Below the pieces are notes generated by a model, which had not been told where the DNA came from, made no database searches, and saw only the letters and a list, made by a program, of their open reading frames with translations. Positions 37,666 through 46,600 of a DNA stretch of 64,000 nucleotides are shown in pieces (the first letter of the stretch is position 1; every line of letters begins with the position of its first letter). Source of the DNA: Streptomyces sp. NBC_01775 (lineage in GTDB: Bacteria > Actinomycetota > Actinomycetes > Streptomycetales > Streptomycetaceae); contig NZ_CP109104.1 in the NCBI RefSeq assembly GCF_035917675.1, forward strand, positions 2,790,001 through 2,854,000, in the 5' to 3' direction. The position numbers and the translations under genes are program-made.

Positions 37666-38379
37666 TTACTGGCCGGCTCCCGCACCGGCGCCCGCACCGC
37701 CGGTCGCGGGGACCTCGGGCTGCGCGGCGAACAGGTCGAAGTACATGCCACCGGCGACTATCAGGCCGATGATCCCGAGGACGACACCGCCCAGGCCGAC
37801 GGCCTTCATCCACGGCTTGGCGCCCACGCGCCCGTTGAGCATCGCCAGCAGGATCCCGCCGACGACGACGGCGAGGACCGCGAAGATTCCGTTGACCACG
37901 GCAGCGGCGTGCCAGGGCGCGCCGTAGAGCGAGTTGACCTGTTCGGTGGCCGAGCCGCCGGAGCCCTGGGCGCCGCTGGAGATCTGGCCGATGAGCTGCT
38001 TGCGCTCGCGGAGCATCTCCCCGAAGGAGGTGCCGGTCAGCGAGGCCAGGCCGAGGCCCGCGCTGACGACTGCGGCTGCGCCCGCGCCCCAGCCCCCGCC
38101 GGAGGCCCGCTCCCGCGCCTCGGCCGCGTCGAGCTCGGCCTCGTGGTCCGCGTCCTCGTCGTCGGCGAGGTCGTCAGCGGCATCGTCGTCCCGAGGGCCG
38201 ACGGCGTCCCTGGGCTCCTCGGACGCCTCGTCGCGGTCCTTCTTCTCCCCGCCCTTGCGCAGGGCCCCGGCGGTGTCCCGGTCCTCGGCCGCGGACTTCG
38301 CTCCGGTGGTCTCCTCCGGTGCGCTCTCGTCCGTCGCGGGGGTCTTGTCAGTCGTGGTCTTCGTGCTTTCGGTAGCCAT
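37666..38379 (-). CDS. Membrane protein of unknown function with acidic N-terminus
   Basis: The protein is 237 residues. Residues 1-95 are disordered and highly charged (Glu/Asp/Lys/Thr). They are followed by an alanine/glycine segment ('GWGAGAAAVVSAGLGLASLT') and two clear membrane helices near 160-182 ('VVNGIFAVLAVVVGGILLAM') and 196-218 ('VGLGGVVLGIIGLIVAGGMY'). The tail is a Gly/Ala repeat. The family is not recognised; it is likely a conserved Streptomyces membrane protein. It is a lone gene next to an MMPL transporter on the same strand. Confidence 0.75.
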   Translation of the reverse strand: MATESTKTTTDKTPATDESAPEETTGAKSAAEDRDTAGALRKGGEKKDRDEASEEPRDAVGPRDDDAADDLADDEDADHEAELDAAEARERASGGGWGAGAAAVVSAGLGLASLTGTSFGEMLRERKQLIGQISSGAQGSGGSATEQVNSLYGAPWHAAAVVNGIFAVLAVVVGGILLAMLNGRVGAKPWMKAVGLGGVVLGIIGLIVAGGMYFDLFAAQPEVPATGGAGAGAGAGQ

Positions 38380-38452
38380 AGGCGGTCACGGTAGGTGTCG
38401 TTTCTGAGAGACCGATGAGAAATTCTGTGCGCTGCGTGGACAGAGGGACGTC

Positions 38453-40735
38453 TCAGGCCACCGGGGCCGTCGGGGACTCGGCGACGGCCGGGACCCCGGG
38501 TACCTCGGGCGCCTCGGGGACCTTCGAGATCTCGGGGACCTTCGGGACCTCCGGGGCATGCGGTGCCTTGGGGGCGGTCGCCGTCGGATCGACGATGCCC
38601 GGCTCGATGCTGATGCGCGGAAGCCGGCGCTCCAGCCAGCCCGGCAGCCACCAGTTGGCACCGCCCAGCACATGCATCAGCGCGGGCACCAGCAGGGTAC
38701 GCAGCACGAAGGCGTCCAGCGCGACGGCGGCGGCCAGCGCGATGCCGAACATGGCGATCATCCGGTCTCCGCTGAACACGAAGGCACCGAAGACCGCGAT
38801 CATGATGACGGCGGCGGAGTTGATCACCCGGCTGGTCTCGGACAGGCCGACGCGGACGGAGCGTCTGTTGTCGCCGGTCAGCCGCCATTCCTCGTACATC
38901 CGGCTGACGAGGAAGACCTGGTAGTCCATGGAGAGCCCGAACAGGACGGACACCATGATCACGGGCAGGAAGGGTTCGACGGGGCCCGCGCTGCCCAGGC
39001 CCAGCGCTTCGCTGCCCCAGCCCCACTGGAAGACGGCGACGACGACGCCGAAGGCGGCGGCGACCGCGGCGATGTTCATGGCCGCCGCCTTGAGAGGAAT
39101 ACCGATGCTGCGGAAGGCCAGCAGGAGCAGCACACAGCCCAGGCCGACGACGGCGCCGACGAAGAGCGGGAGCTTGCCAATGATGATCTTGGCGAAGTCG
39201 TCGTAGCCCGCCGTGACGCCGCCGACCCGCACCTGGAGCGTGGAGCCTTCTTCGGCCTTGGGCAGCACCTCGCCGCGCAGCGTGTCGACCAGGTCGGAGG
39301 TGGCCTGGGACTGGGGCGAGGTGTCGGGCACGACGGTGATCACGCCGGTGTCCCCGCTGCCGTTGAACTCCGGCCCGCTGACCTGGGCTATGCCCGGGGT
39401 GCGGCGCAGGTCGTCGGGCAGGTGATCGAAGGCGAGCTTGTCCCCGGCGCCGTCCAGTTCGCCCACGAGGGTCAGCGGCCCGTTGCTGCCGGGCCCGAAG
39501 CCGTCGGCCAGCAGGTCGTACGCCTTGCGGGTGGTGCTGGTCGCGGAGTTGTTGCCCTGGTCGGAGGTGCCCAGATGGAGGCCGAGGGTGGGCAGCGCGA
39601 GGACGGCCATGAGCACGGCGGCCACCGCGCCCAGCACCTTGGGATGGCGCTCGACGAAGGCCGCCCAGCGCATGGCGAAGCCGGTGGGCCGGTCGGGGCT
39701 CGGCCCGTTCGCCACCAGCCGCCGGCGCTCGCGCCGCCCCAGCGCCCTCATCCCGAGCAGGCCGAGCAGCGCGGGCAGCAGCGTGACGGAGGCGGCGACG
39801 CTGAGGACGACGGTAAGAGAGGCGGCGAGCGCGACCCCGTTGAGGAAGCTGAGCCGCAGGATGAGCATGCCCAGCAGCGCGATGCACACGGTGGCCCCCG
39901 CGAAGATCACCGCCCGGCCGGAGGTGGTCACGGCATTGAGCGCCGCCTCGCGCACGGGCAGCCCGGCGCGCAGTCCTCTGCGGTGACGCGTGACGATGAA
40001 CAGCGCGTAGTCGATGCCGACGCCGAGGCCGATGAGCATGCCCAGCATGGGCGCGAAGTCGGCGACGGTCATGATGTGGCTGAGCAGCCCGATGCCCGCG
40101 GCGGCCGTGCCGACGGCGACGACGGCTGTGATCAGCGGGAGGAGCGTCGCGCAGAGCGAGCCGAAGGCCAGATAGAGCACGACCGCCGCCGCGGCCAGCC
40201 CGATGATCTCGGCCAGGTGTGCCTTGGGGGTCTCGGTGACGGAAATGCCGGAGCCGCCGGCCTCGACCTGGAGCCCGTCGCCCGCCGCCCTCTTCGCCGT
40301 GTCCACGACGCGCTGGACCTGCTTCTCGTCCAGCTCCTCGGCGGGCTTGCCGAAGGTGAGGCTCGCGTACGCGGTGTGGCCGTCCTGGCTGATCCGCTCG
40401 CCGCCGTCGGCACCGTAGGGGGACTGCACGGAGCCGACGCCCGGCAGGTTCTCGACCTCGCGCAGGGTCTCGGCCATCCGGTCCCGCACGGCCGAGGCGC
40501 GCACGCTCCCCTTGTCGGTGTGCCACACCAGGGTGTCGTCGTCGCCGCTCCGGTCCGGGAAGGCGGACTCCAGCCGCTGGGCGGCCTTGCCCGACTCGGT
40601 GCCCGGGGCCTCGTAGTCGTTGGAGTAGGAACTGCCGGCGAGGGCCGAGGCCGTCACGGCTCCGGCGAGTGCGGTCAGCCAGAGCAGCAGAACGAGTACG
40701 CGGCGCTTCAGACACCAGCGGGCAAGAGCTGTCAC
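38453..40735 (-). CDS. MMPL/RND family transporter
   Basis: The protein is 760 residues. Two repeats of one helix, a large extracellular loop and five helices each are visible. The first block ends with 'MLGMLIGLGVGIDYALFIVTRHRR' and the second includes 'LFGLSMDYQVFLVSRMYEEW'; the conserved Asp/Tyr pairs of MmpL proton relays are present. It probably exports a lipid or hydrophobic compound. The C-terminus ends in a proline-rich repeat of PEVPKVPEIPKV type (about 715-760), probably unstructured. The GTG start follows directly on the hydrophobic N-terminus. Substrate unknown. Confidence 0.87.
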   Translation of the reverse strand: MTALARWCLKRRVLVLLLWLTALAGAVTASALAGSSYSNDYEAPGTESGKAAQRLESAFPDRSGDDDTLVWHTDKGSVRASAVRDRMAETLREVENLPGVGSVQSPYGADGGERISQDGHTAYASLTFGKPAEELDEKQVQRVVDTAKRAAGDGLQVEAGGSGISVTETPKAHLAEIIGLAAAAVVLYLAFGSLCATLLPLITAVVAVGTAAAGIGLLSHIMTVADFAPMLGMLIGLGVGIDYALFIVTRHRRGLRAGLPVREAALNAVTTSGRAVIFAGATVCIALLGMLILRLSFLNGVALAASLTVVLSVAASVTLLPALLGLLGMRALGRRERRRLVANGPSPDRPTGFAMRWAAFVERHPKVLGAVAAVLMAVLALPTLGLHLGTSDQGNNSATSTTRKAYDLLADGFGPGSNGPLTLVGELDGAGDKLAFDHLPDDLRRTPGIAQVSGPEFNGSGDTGVITVVPDTSPQSQATSDLVDTLRGEVLPKAEEGSTLQVRVGGVTAGYDDFAKIIIGKLPLFVGAVVGLGCVLLLLAFRSIGIPLKAAAMNIAAVAAAFGVVVAVFQWGWGSEALGLGSAGPVEPFLPVIMVSVLFGLSMDYQVFLVSRMYEEWRLTGDNRRSVRVGLSETSRVINSAAVIMIAVFGAFVFSGDRMIAMFGIALAAAVALDAFVLRTLLVPALMHVLGGANWWLPGWLERRLPRISIEPGIVDPTATAPKAPHAPEVPKVPEISKVPEAPEVPGVPAVAESPTAPVA

Positions 40736-41324
40736 GGGCGGTCGCCTGCTTCCCGGGTCGTGCGCTAGCTCTGCCGGGATGCGGGCCGTGCTGTGCGCGT
40801 GACGGGCTTGTGTGGGGCTGTGGAACTGTGTGGCTTGTGTGGCTCGTGTGGCTGTCGCGGACGCAAGGGGAGCCGAAGCGGTGCCGAGTAGTCCGGTTCG
40901 GAGCAGAGTGCCACTCCGGAGAGATCCTTTGACGTCTTTGTGGCGTTACACACAAACGTCCCCCGGAGGACGTCGTCCCGGTGAGCCGCGGCCCCTGTCC
41001 GCCAGGCCGTAGTACGTAGTACACCCGTGTGCCACGTCGGTACGGGGCGTGACCCGTGTCGGCGCGCAGATGGTGACGACCCGCTGTTGGGGTTCTCCGA
41101 GCCACCATTCCCGGTGCCGATTCAAGGGCGATTCCCAGAAGCTTCCCGACCGCTTTCCAAATGGCCCCGACGGCCAATGCGGTCCCCCGGCTGGTGTGTG
41201 CAGCCCCCGTCCGAGAAGAGGGTTTCTCGAGGCCCTCGGAGCGCGCAGGTGGGCCAACACCTTCGCCCCGGCACCTCGTTCTCAGGTCGCGCGACCAGCG
41301 CAGCCCCTCCGACCTGGGAGAACC
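40736..41324. other. Divergent promoter region of MMPL and phospholipase genes
   Basis: This 589-base gap has no supported gene. It contains GTGTGG-type near-tandem repeats (40808-40856) and a small ACGTCC/GGACGT hairpin (40956-40973). The right half leads to the phospholipase gene and is of ordinary composition. Confidence 0.5.
40808..40856. repeat. Near-tandem TGTGTGGCT repeats
   Basis: Four or five copies of an 8-10 base unit (CTTGTGTGG, CTGTGTGG, CTCGTGTGG) lie in the MMPL promoter. They could be slippage or a regulator binding array. Confidence 0.55.
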
Positions 41325-41858
41325 ATGCACAAGCGCACCCTGTCGACGGCCGTTCTCACCCTGGTGCTCTCCGCGAGCGCGCTGACCGCGGGCGCGGGCA
41401 CCGCGGCGGCGGCGTCGCCTGGTGCCGGCACCGGCACCGGCACCGGCACCGGCACGAACACGGGCACAAGCGCGGACGCCACCGTCCGGCAGCAGGCGGA
41501 CCAGATCATGAACCTCAGCTACGAGGAGTTCGCGCGGACCCCGCGCACCACCCCGTTCAACTGGACGACCGACGGCTGCTCCGTCCCCGGCCCCTTCGCC
41601 CCCTACCGCCAGGTCTTCCACCTGGCCTGCACCCAGCACGACTTCGGATACCGCAACTACGGCGGCAACCACGAGCTGAAGCTCAGCCCCACCCGCGAGA
41701 CCAAGAACTGGATTGACGGCCGCTTCCGCACCGAACTGATCCGCACCTGCGAGAACACCTACAAGACCCCGCTCAGGCACCAGAGCTGTCTGGCGGCGGC
41801 CGACGCGTACTACTTCGGGGTCAACACGACCCCCACGGCCGACCGGGCGTTCTTCTGA
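41325..41858 (+). CDS. Secreted prokaryotic phospholipase A2
   Basis: This 177-residue exoenzyme has a signal peptide ending near AAAA (about 30), then a Gly/Thr repeat linker (GTGTGTGTGTNTGT) and the bacterial PLA2 domain. The catalytic His-Asp pair is in 'CTQHDFGYRNYG' and the calcium site in 'TTDGCSVPGPFAPYR'. Four Cys suggest two disulfides, as in S. violaceoruber PLA2. It hydrolyses the sn-2 ester of phospholipids outside the cell. The ATG follows GGGAG at 4 bases; longer frames upstream lack a signal peptide. Confidence 0.92.
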   Translation: MHKRTLSTAVLTLVLSASALTAGAGTAAAASPGAGTGTGTGTGTNTGTSADATVRQQADQIMNLSYEEFARTPRTTPFNWTTDGCSVPGPFAPYRQVFHLACTQHDFGYRNYGGNHELKLSPTRETKNWIDGRFRTELIRTCENTYKTPLRHQSCLAAADAYYFGVNTTPTADRAFF

Positions 41859-42377
41859 GCCGACCGTTGTCTGAGCCCTCCCGCGCAGCTCTCCGCGAGG
41901 GATCCTGCGCTCAGCGAGGTCCTGCGCTCACCGAGGACTTGGCATCCCGCAGAAGTCCAGCGAACCTGCTCCCCGGAGGCGGGGCGGCCCGGGGCCTCCG
42001 GGAGCGGTGCACCGGTCTCCAGCAGCGCGGAGCGGGGCCCAGCATCACGACCCGAGCTGTCCTCCCTCCAACGGGGCGAGGACACTCGGCACGAGCCGGG
42101 CTCCCGTCACCGGGTCACCCACACCCACAAGGGCGGTCCTGACGCGCCGGAAGCGTGCGAACCGTTTATGCGAGGCGCCGATGCCTCGCGGAACAGGACG
42201 TACAGGCGCCGCTCGCCGATGCTCAGCGCGGGGACGACTCCCCTGGAACGAGCTCGCCGACCCCCGCGTCGGCGGAGGCGAGCCCCCGGGCCCACCCGAC
42301 ATCAGAGCAACGTTCGGTCCACAGGCGGGGCCTGGTGACTCGTTCGGTGGTGGGCTGGGAGGGGTCCAGACCTCGCA
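41859..42377. other. Gap of 519 bases, likely decayed sequence next to toxin locus
   Basis: No intact gene. A tandem 17-bp repeat lies at 41903-41936. On the minus strand, short pieces with coding-like composition ('SIGERRLYVLFREASAPRI' at about 42180-42240, and a shifted frame ending 'GARLVPSVLAPLEGGQLGS' near 42045) suggest a frameshifted remnant. The protein is not identified. Confidence 0.4.
41903..41936. repeat. Tandem 17-bp repeat
   Basis: TCCTGCGCTCAGCGAGG is followed directly by TCCTGCGCTCACCGAGG (one mismatch). Confidence 0.6.
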
Positions 42378-42644
42378 TCACTCGTCGCCCTCGTGTGAGA
42401 AGCGAAGCTCTGAAAGACTTCGCTCAGCGCCGCGTAGCGAGTCGATCATTTCTGGCACATCATAGTAGGGAAGAACACATCCCGGCCGGTAAAGCGACAG
42501 GGCTTCTTCGAGTTCCTCCGTTGCAGCGGATTCCGGAAAGTATTCGTGTAGGAGTCGTTCGATCCGATTCACCGCCGACAAAGACTGGTCTTGCCCGGAC
42601 AGGAATCCCTGAACCAGCAGGAGGATTTCCACTCCAGGTTTCAC
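42378..42644 (-). CDS. Small acidic protein, putative orphan immunity protein
   Basis: The protein is 88 residues, acidic and helical ('VNRIERLLHEYFPESAATEE', 'PYYDVPEMIDSLRGAERSLS'). The family is not recognised. Its GTG start overlaps the stop of the upstream fragment (GTGA), the arrangement usual for toxin-immunity pairs. Together with the fragment it lies downstream of the Rhs toxin and its own putative immunity gene. Base composition is lower in GC than the neighbourhood. I infer an immunity protein left from an older toxin tip. Confidence 0.55.
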   Translation of the reverse strand: MKPGVEILLLVQGFLSGQDQSLSAVNRIERLLHEYFPESAATEELEEALSLYRPGCVLPYYDVPEMIDSLRGAERSLSELRFSHEGDE

Positions 42645-42856
42645 GAGATGTTCACCCCCTTGGGGATCACAACGGTTACGGCATGATTCGGGTGAATGGA
42701 ACTGATCACGACGAACGGCTTTCCAGGTAGATCCATGGAACGCGCCTGAATCGTTCGGCGGAGTACACACAGGACGACCGAACCCCTACTTTTTGCGATC
42801 CGGAAATTGAAAGAAGAGATTGGCGTGGCATTGAATATAGAACTGGATCGAGACAT
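42641..42856 (-). pseudogene. Fragment of a displaced toxin C-terminus (inferred)
   Basis: The frame has 71 codons. The last about 32 residues (from 'SMDLPGKPFVVISSIHPNHA' to the stop) look like genuine protein, while the first part does not. It has no upstream domain or ribosome site. It overlaps the next gene by four bases. I read it as the tail of an orphan toxin module whose front is lost; frameshifts upstream are likely. Confidence 0.35.
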
Positions 42857-43035
42857 CGAAGAAAGGTGGCGATCGGAATGAAATTAGACATATAGTGGAG
42901 CAAAGTGTCAAAGTATCCCCAATTAAGGCACTCCAGGTGGATAACCCTGATCTCGCAGTTCGAACAGCGATCAGAAAAGGCGTCGCGGAGCCACGCCCCG
43001 AATGCCACACCCGTGTCTATCTATCCACTGGCTAG
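42750..43035 (+). pseudogene. Possible frameshifted plus-strand gene fragment
   Basis: One frame (42750-42881) reads 'FAIRKLKEEIGVALNIELDR' and then stops. A second frame (about 42870-43035) reads 'NEIRHIVEQSVKVSPIKALQ' and 'DLAVRTAIRKGVAEPRPECH' to a stop. Joined by one frameshift they form a plausible helical protein on the strand opposite the toxin genes. No family recognised. The reading is uncertain. Confidence 0.3.
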
Positions 43036-43605
43036 CGACGAAATATCACTGGCAGGAATCCTGTACGAATCAGCCAGAAACCTATCGAAGATGACAACCA
43101 GGGAATCTGGCATGTACCTGATTCCTGAAGTCGTGGAGTCATCTGACTCCCCCAACGCGATCACGATACTTTCTGAATTCGCGAAGTCGACACGGAAGGA
43201 CCAAGGCATCTCCGGCGTCCCCTCATTGGGCACATGCCATGCGATCCCTGCCCCGGTGACTGACTGACCAAGGAACCGCGCCCACTCGCTGCGTTCGGTC
43301 ACCTCGACCGCGCACTCAGCAGCTCGGCGGCTACTGTCATCTTCTTCTCGCAACTCGACTGCCAGGCCCTCTTTGAGTCCGTCCATCGCCCAGGAAAAAG
43401 CCAATACAATTCCGGCTTCCATGACCAACTCCACGGCCATGTCCACCTCATGCACCACGTCGGTTCTGTGCCCCTCGGGCCACCCCTCTCCATGAGGGAC
43501 TACGTACCGCACTTCGGTGAGATAGGTGCGCGAGGCCCGATTCAACAACGCGCTGAACTCAGCCTCGTGCCGTCGATGTTCGGACCAGGGTTGCAGCACA
43601 ATCAT
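43021..43605 (-). CDS. Putative immunity protein for the Rhs toxin
   Basis: This 194-residue protein is acidic and soluble, with no signal peptide or membrane segment. It begins right after the Rhs toxin (start 43605, toxin stop 43608-43610), exactly where the cognate immunity gene of a polymorphic toxin lies. Residues such as 'RYVVPHGEGWPEGHRTDVVH' and 'ALGESDDSTTSGIRYMPDSL' do not match a family I know. Its GC content is clearly lower than that of the Rhs core, a mark of exchangeable toxin tips. Function inferred from position. Confidence 0.65.
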   Translation of the reverse strand: MIVLQPWSEHRRHEAEFSALLNRASRTYLTEVRYVVPHGEGWPEGHRTDVVHEVDMAVELVMEAGIVLAFSWAMDGLKEGLAVELREEDDSSRRAAECAVEVTERSEWARFLGQSVTGAGIAWHVPNEGTPEMPWSFRVDFANSESIVIALGESDDSTTSGIRYMPDSLVVIFDRFLADSYRIPASDISSLASG

Positions 43606-43607
43606 CG

Positions 43608-46600
43608 CTAATACCTACCAAAGTACTGAAAATCGCCGTTTGAATCGAAAGTTGCACCGAATCCTCTACCCCCCGACGGATCCGGCATAACGTACCGTGT
43701 TCCACCTGCGAAGTTCCCCGAAGTCACTGGGACTTGCACTGAACGGGAATTCGTGAGGATGTCATCCAAAAGGTCCTGCCCCGCAGAGTCCAGTTCTTTC
43801 CCCGGCACGGTCGCCAGGTCTCCCCGGGCCATGTGCTTTTGGTACTCGCGCCCCGCATGGGTCCGCTTCCCCTTGGCCGGCCGCTGACCGCTCTGCGACA
43901 TGCCATCCAGGCACTTCGCCAGCCCTAGAGGGTCGACCCACGCCAACGGGTTGTTCACATAGCTGTGCTGATTCGGCGCCGCTTCCAGTCCCAACGGGTC
44001 CGGCGTCAGATAGCGCGCCGTCGCCGGGTCGTAGTAGCGGAAGTAGTTGTAGTTGAGGCCCGTTTCGGGGTCGGCGTACTGGCCGGGGAAGCGGAGGGGG
44101 CAAGCAGGGCCCGGGGGGTCGTGGGGGGCGGGTAGGGGGGTGCCCCAGAGGGTGGTGCGGGGGTGCCACGCCACATGGCCGTCCGGGGTGACCAGTTCGG
44201 TGGGGGTACCGGTGAGGTCGGTGAGGACCGCGTGGAAGAGAGGGGTGGTGGCGGTGGGGTTCTTGAGTTTTGTGAGGAGCGATTCGTCCTTGGAGCGGAC
44301 GAGAGGGGTGTGGTCGGTCTGGCACAACGGGCGGTGCGTGCCTGGGGCGTAGTCCCAGGTGGTGGTGTTGCCCTCGGCCGTCGTCTGTTCCGCCAGCCGT
44401 GTGCCGTCCCAGGCGAAGGTCAGGCCGCTGCTGTCGGGCCCCGTCTTGGAGGTGCGTCGGCCCATGGGGTCGTATGTGTACGTCCATGTGCCGTGCGGCG
44501 TCGTCGCGTGGGTGAGGCGGTCCTCGGCGTTCCAGGTGTAGGTCCAGGTGCGGGTCTGGCCGTTGAGGAGGCGGCGGCACGTGGAGGTGCGGCGGCCCGC
44601 CGCGTCGTACGCGTATGTGGTGCGTCCCGCGCGGTGCACAAGAGTGCCTGCTATGTCGCGGTCGCCCGCTGACTCGTGCGCGGGGGCGTCGGCGGAGGTC
44701 ACGTTGCCCGCTGTGTCGTAGGCGTAGGTCTCGCGCCAGCCGTGGGCGCGGACGCCGGTGACGCGGCCTACGGGGTCGAGGTCGAAGCGGCGGGTACCGG
44801 TGGCCAGTTCGGTGATCTCTGTGAGGTGGCCGTCAGGGCGGTAGGTGTACGTGCGGTGCTGGAGGAGTGCGGAGCCACCGCCCGCGCGTGCGGCCTGGAT
44901 CGTGAGGCGGTCGGCGTCGTCCCACGTCTGTGACAGGACGACGTCGCCGCAGCGGCGTTCGGTCTCTCGGCTCGCCGCGTCGTGCGTGAAGGTCAGGGCG
45001 CCGTGGTCGGTGGCCAGCTCCAGCGGGCGGCCTTCGGCGTCGTAGGTCCAGGTGGAGGTCAGACCGGAGGGCGTGGTGCGGCGGGTGCGTCTGCCGAGTG
45101 CGTCGTAGGCGTACGACGTAGTCCTGCCGTTGACCGTCTCGGTGAGGACGCGGCCCAGCGCGTCGCGGGTGAGCGTGACCTCGCTGTCGGGGTTCGCCGC
45201 CCGTATGAGTTCGCCGGCCGTGTCGTAGGCGAGTGTGGTCTCCGCACCCGTGGAGGCGTCCTGTTGTGCGGTGACGCGGCCGAGCGGGTCGCGCGTGTAA
45301 CTGAGGGTCTGCCCTGCGGCGTTGGTGCGGGCCAGCATCTGCCCCGCGGGGTCGAGCTCGTAGGTGAGCGTGGCGCCGTTGAAGTCGGTCTCCGCGACGA
45401 GGCGGCCGGCGGAGTCGTACTCATAACGCCAGTGCAGGCCCTGCGGGTTGGTGACGGTGGTCAGCCGCATCTCGGTGTCGTAACCGAAAGAGTACGTCGC
45501 GCCGTCCGCCTCGGTGCGGGTGGCGGGGACGTCGAAGGGGGCCGGAGTGTGGCGGGTGGTGTGGCCCGCGGGGTCGGTGTGGGTGAGGAGGTTGCCCTCC
45601 CCGTCCCACGTCCAGGTCTCGCGCCCGCCTTCCGCGTCCTCCCGCCACGACGGCATGCCCTCGGGCGTCCAGGCCATACGTGTCATGTGGCCGAGCGGGT
45701 CGGTGATCTCGCTGACGCGGCCGAAGGTATCCCGCACGACGCGTGTGGTGTGGTCAAGTGCGTCCGTCACGGCGGCCGGGAGCCCGGCCCGGTCGGGGGC
45801 GATGGCGCGGGTGTGACCGAGCGCGTCGGTGACGGCGGTCAGGTGGCCGCGCTCGTTGTACCGATAGACGGTCCTCGCCCCGGCAGGGTCCGTGGTGCGG
45901 GTGAGGTTGCCCAGTTCGTCGTAGGCGTGGTGCCACTGGCCGCCGCCCGGTTCGGTGACGGTGAGCGGCTGGCGCAGCTCGTTGTAGGTGGCTGACGCAC
46001 ACGAGCCGTCGGGCAGGGTCACGGAGGTGAGATTGCCGTCGGCGTCGTAGGCGTAGTGGGTGGTGCGGCCCAGTGGGTCGGCGACCGACAGGGGTTCGGT
46101 GCCGCGCTCGTTCCAGGCGGTGCGCGTGGTGTGGCCGAGCGGGTCGGTCTCGGCGACAACCTTGCCGTTGGCGTCGTAGCGGCACACCGTGCGCTGTCCC
46201 AGCGAGTCGGTGTATGTGGTGGTGCGTGCGGGATCGTCGTAGGCGAAGGTGCCGTCGTAGATCCCGTCGACGCCCCGGGTACGGACGACGCGACCCACCG
46301 CGTCGTACTCATAGCGGAACCACACGCCGTTGCGGTCCTGCCACACGAGCATCCGGCCGGCGTCGTCGTAGGTGAAGCGCAGGGCCTTCCCGCTGGAGTT
46401 GACGACCTCGGCGAGGTTGCCCGCCGCGTCGTATCCGTAGCGCGCGACGAGCGTGCCGGGCCTGCCGGCCGGCCCGTCCTGGAGGGTGTAGGCAGACGGC
46501 TCCTCATCCAGCAGCCACAGCGCCGTCACACGCTGCCCCTCGCTCTCGACAGCGAGGTGGTAGCCGCCGGAGTGGCGTATCGCCGTAGGCACGCCGTCCG

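Noticed and set aside
37224..37772. Plus-strand open frame in the gap after DUF6191
   Set aside because: Composition is Ala/Pro/Arg/Ser only, there is no ribosome site, and it runs into the antisense of the membrane protein gene.
40808..40856. Considered as a CRISPR-like array
   Set aside because: Units are only 8-10 bases, imperfect and without spacers.
38037..41780. 1247-codon minus-strand open frame spanning the MMPL gene and its promoter
   Set aside because: It runs out of frame with the transporter and across the divergent promoter. No protein motif; GC-driven.
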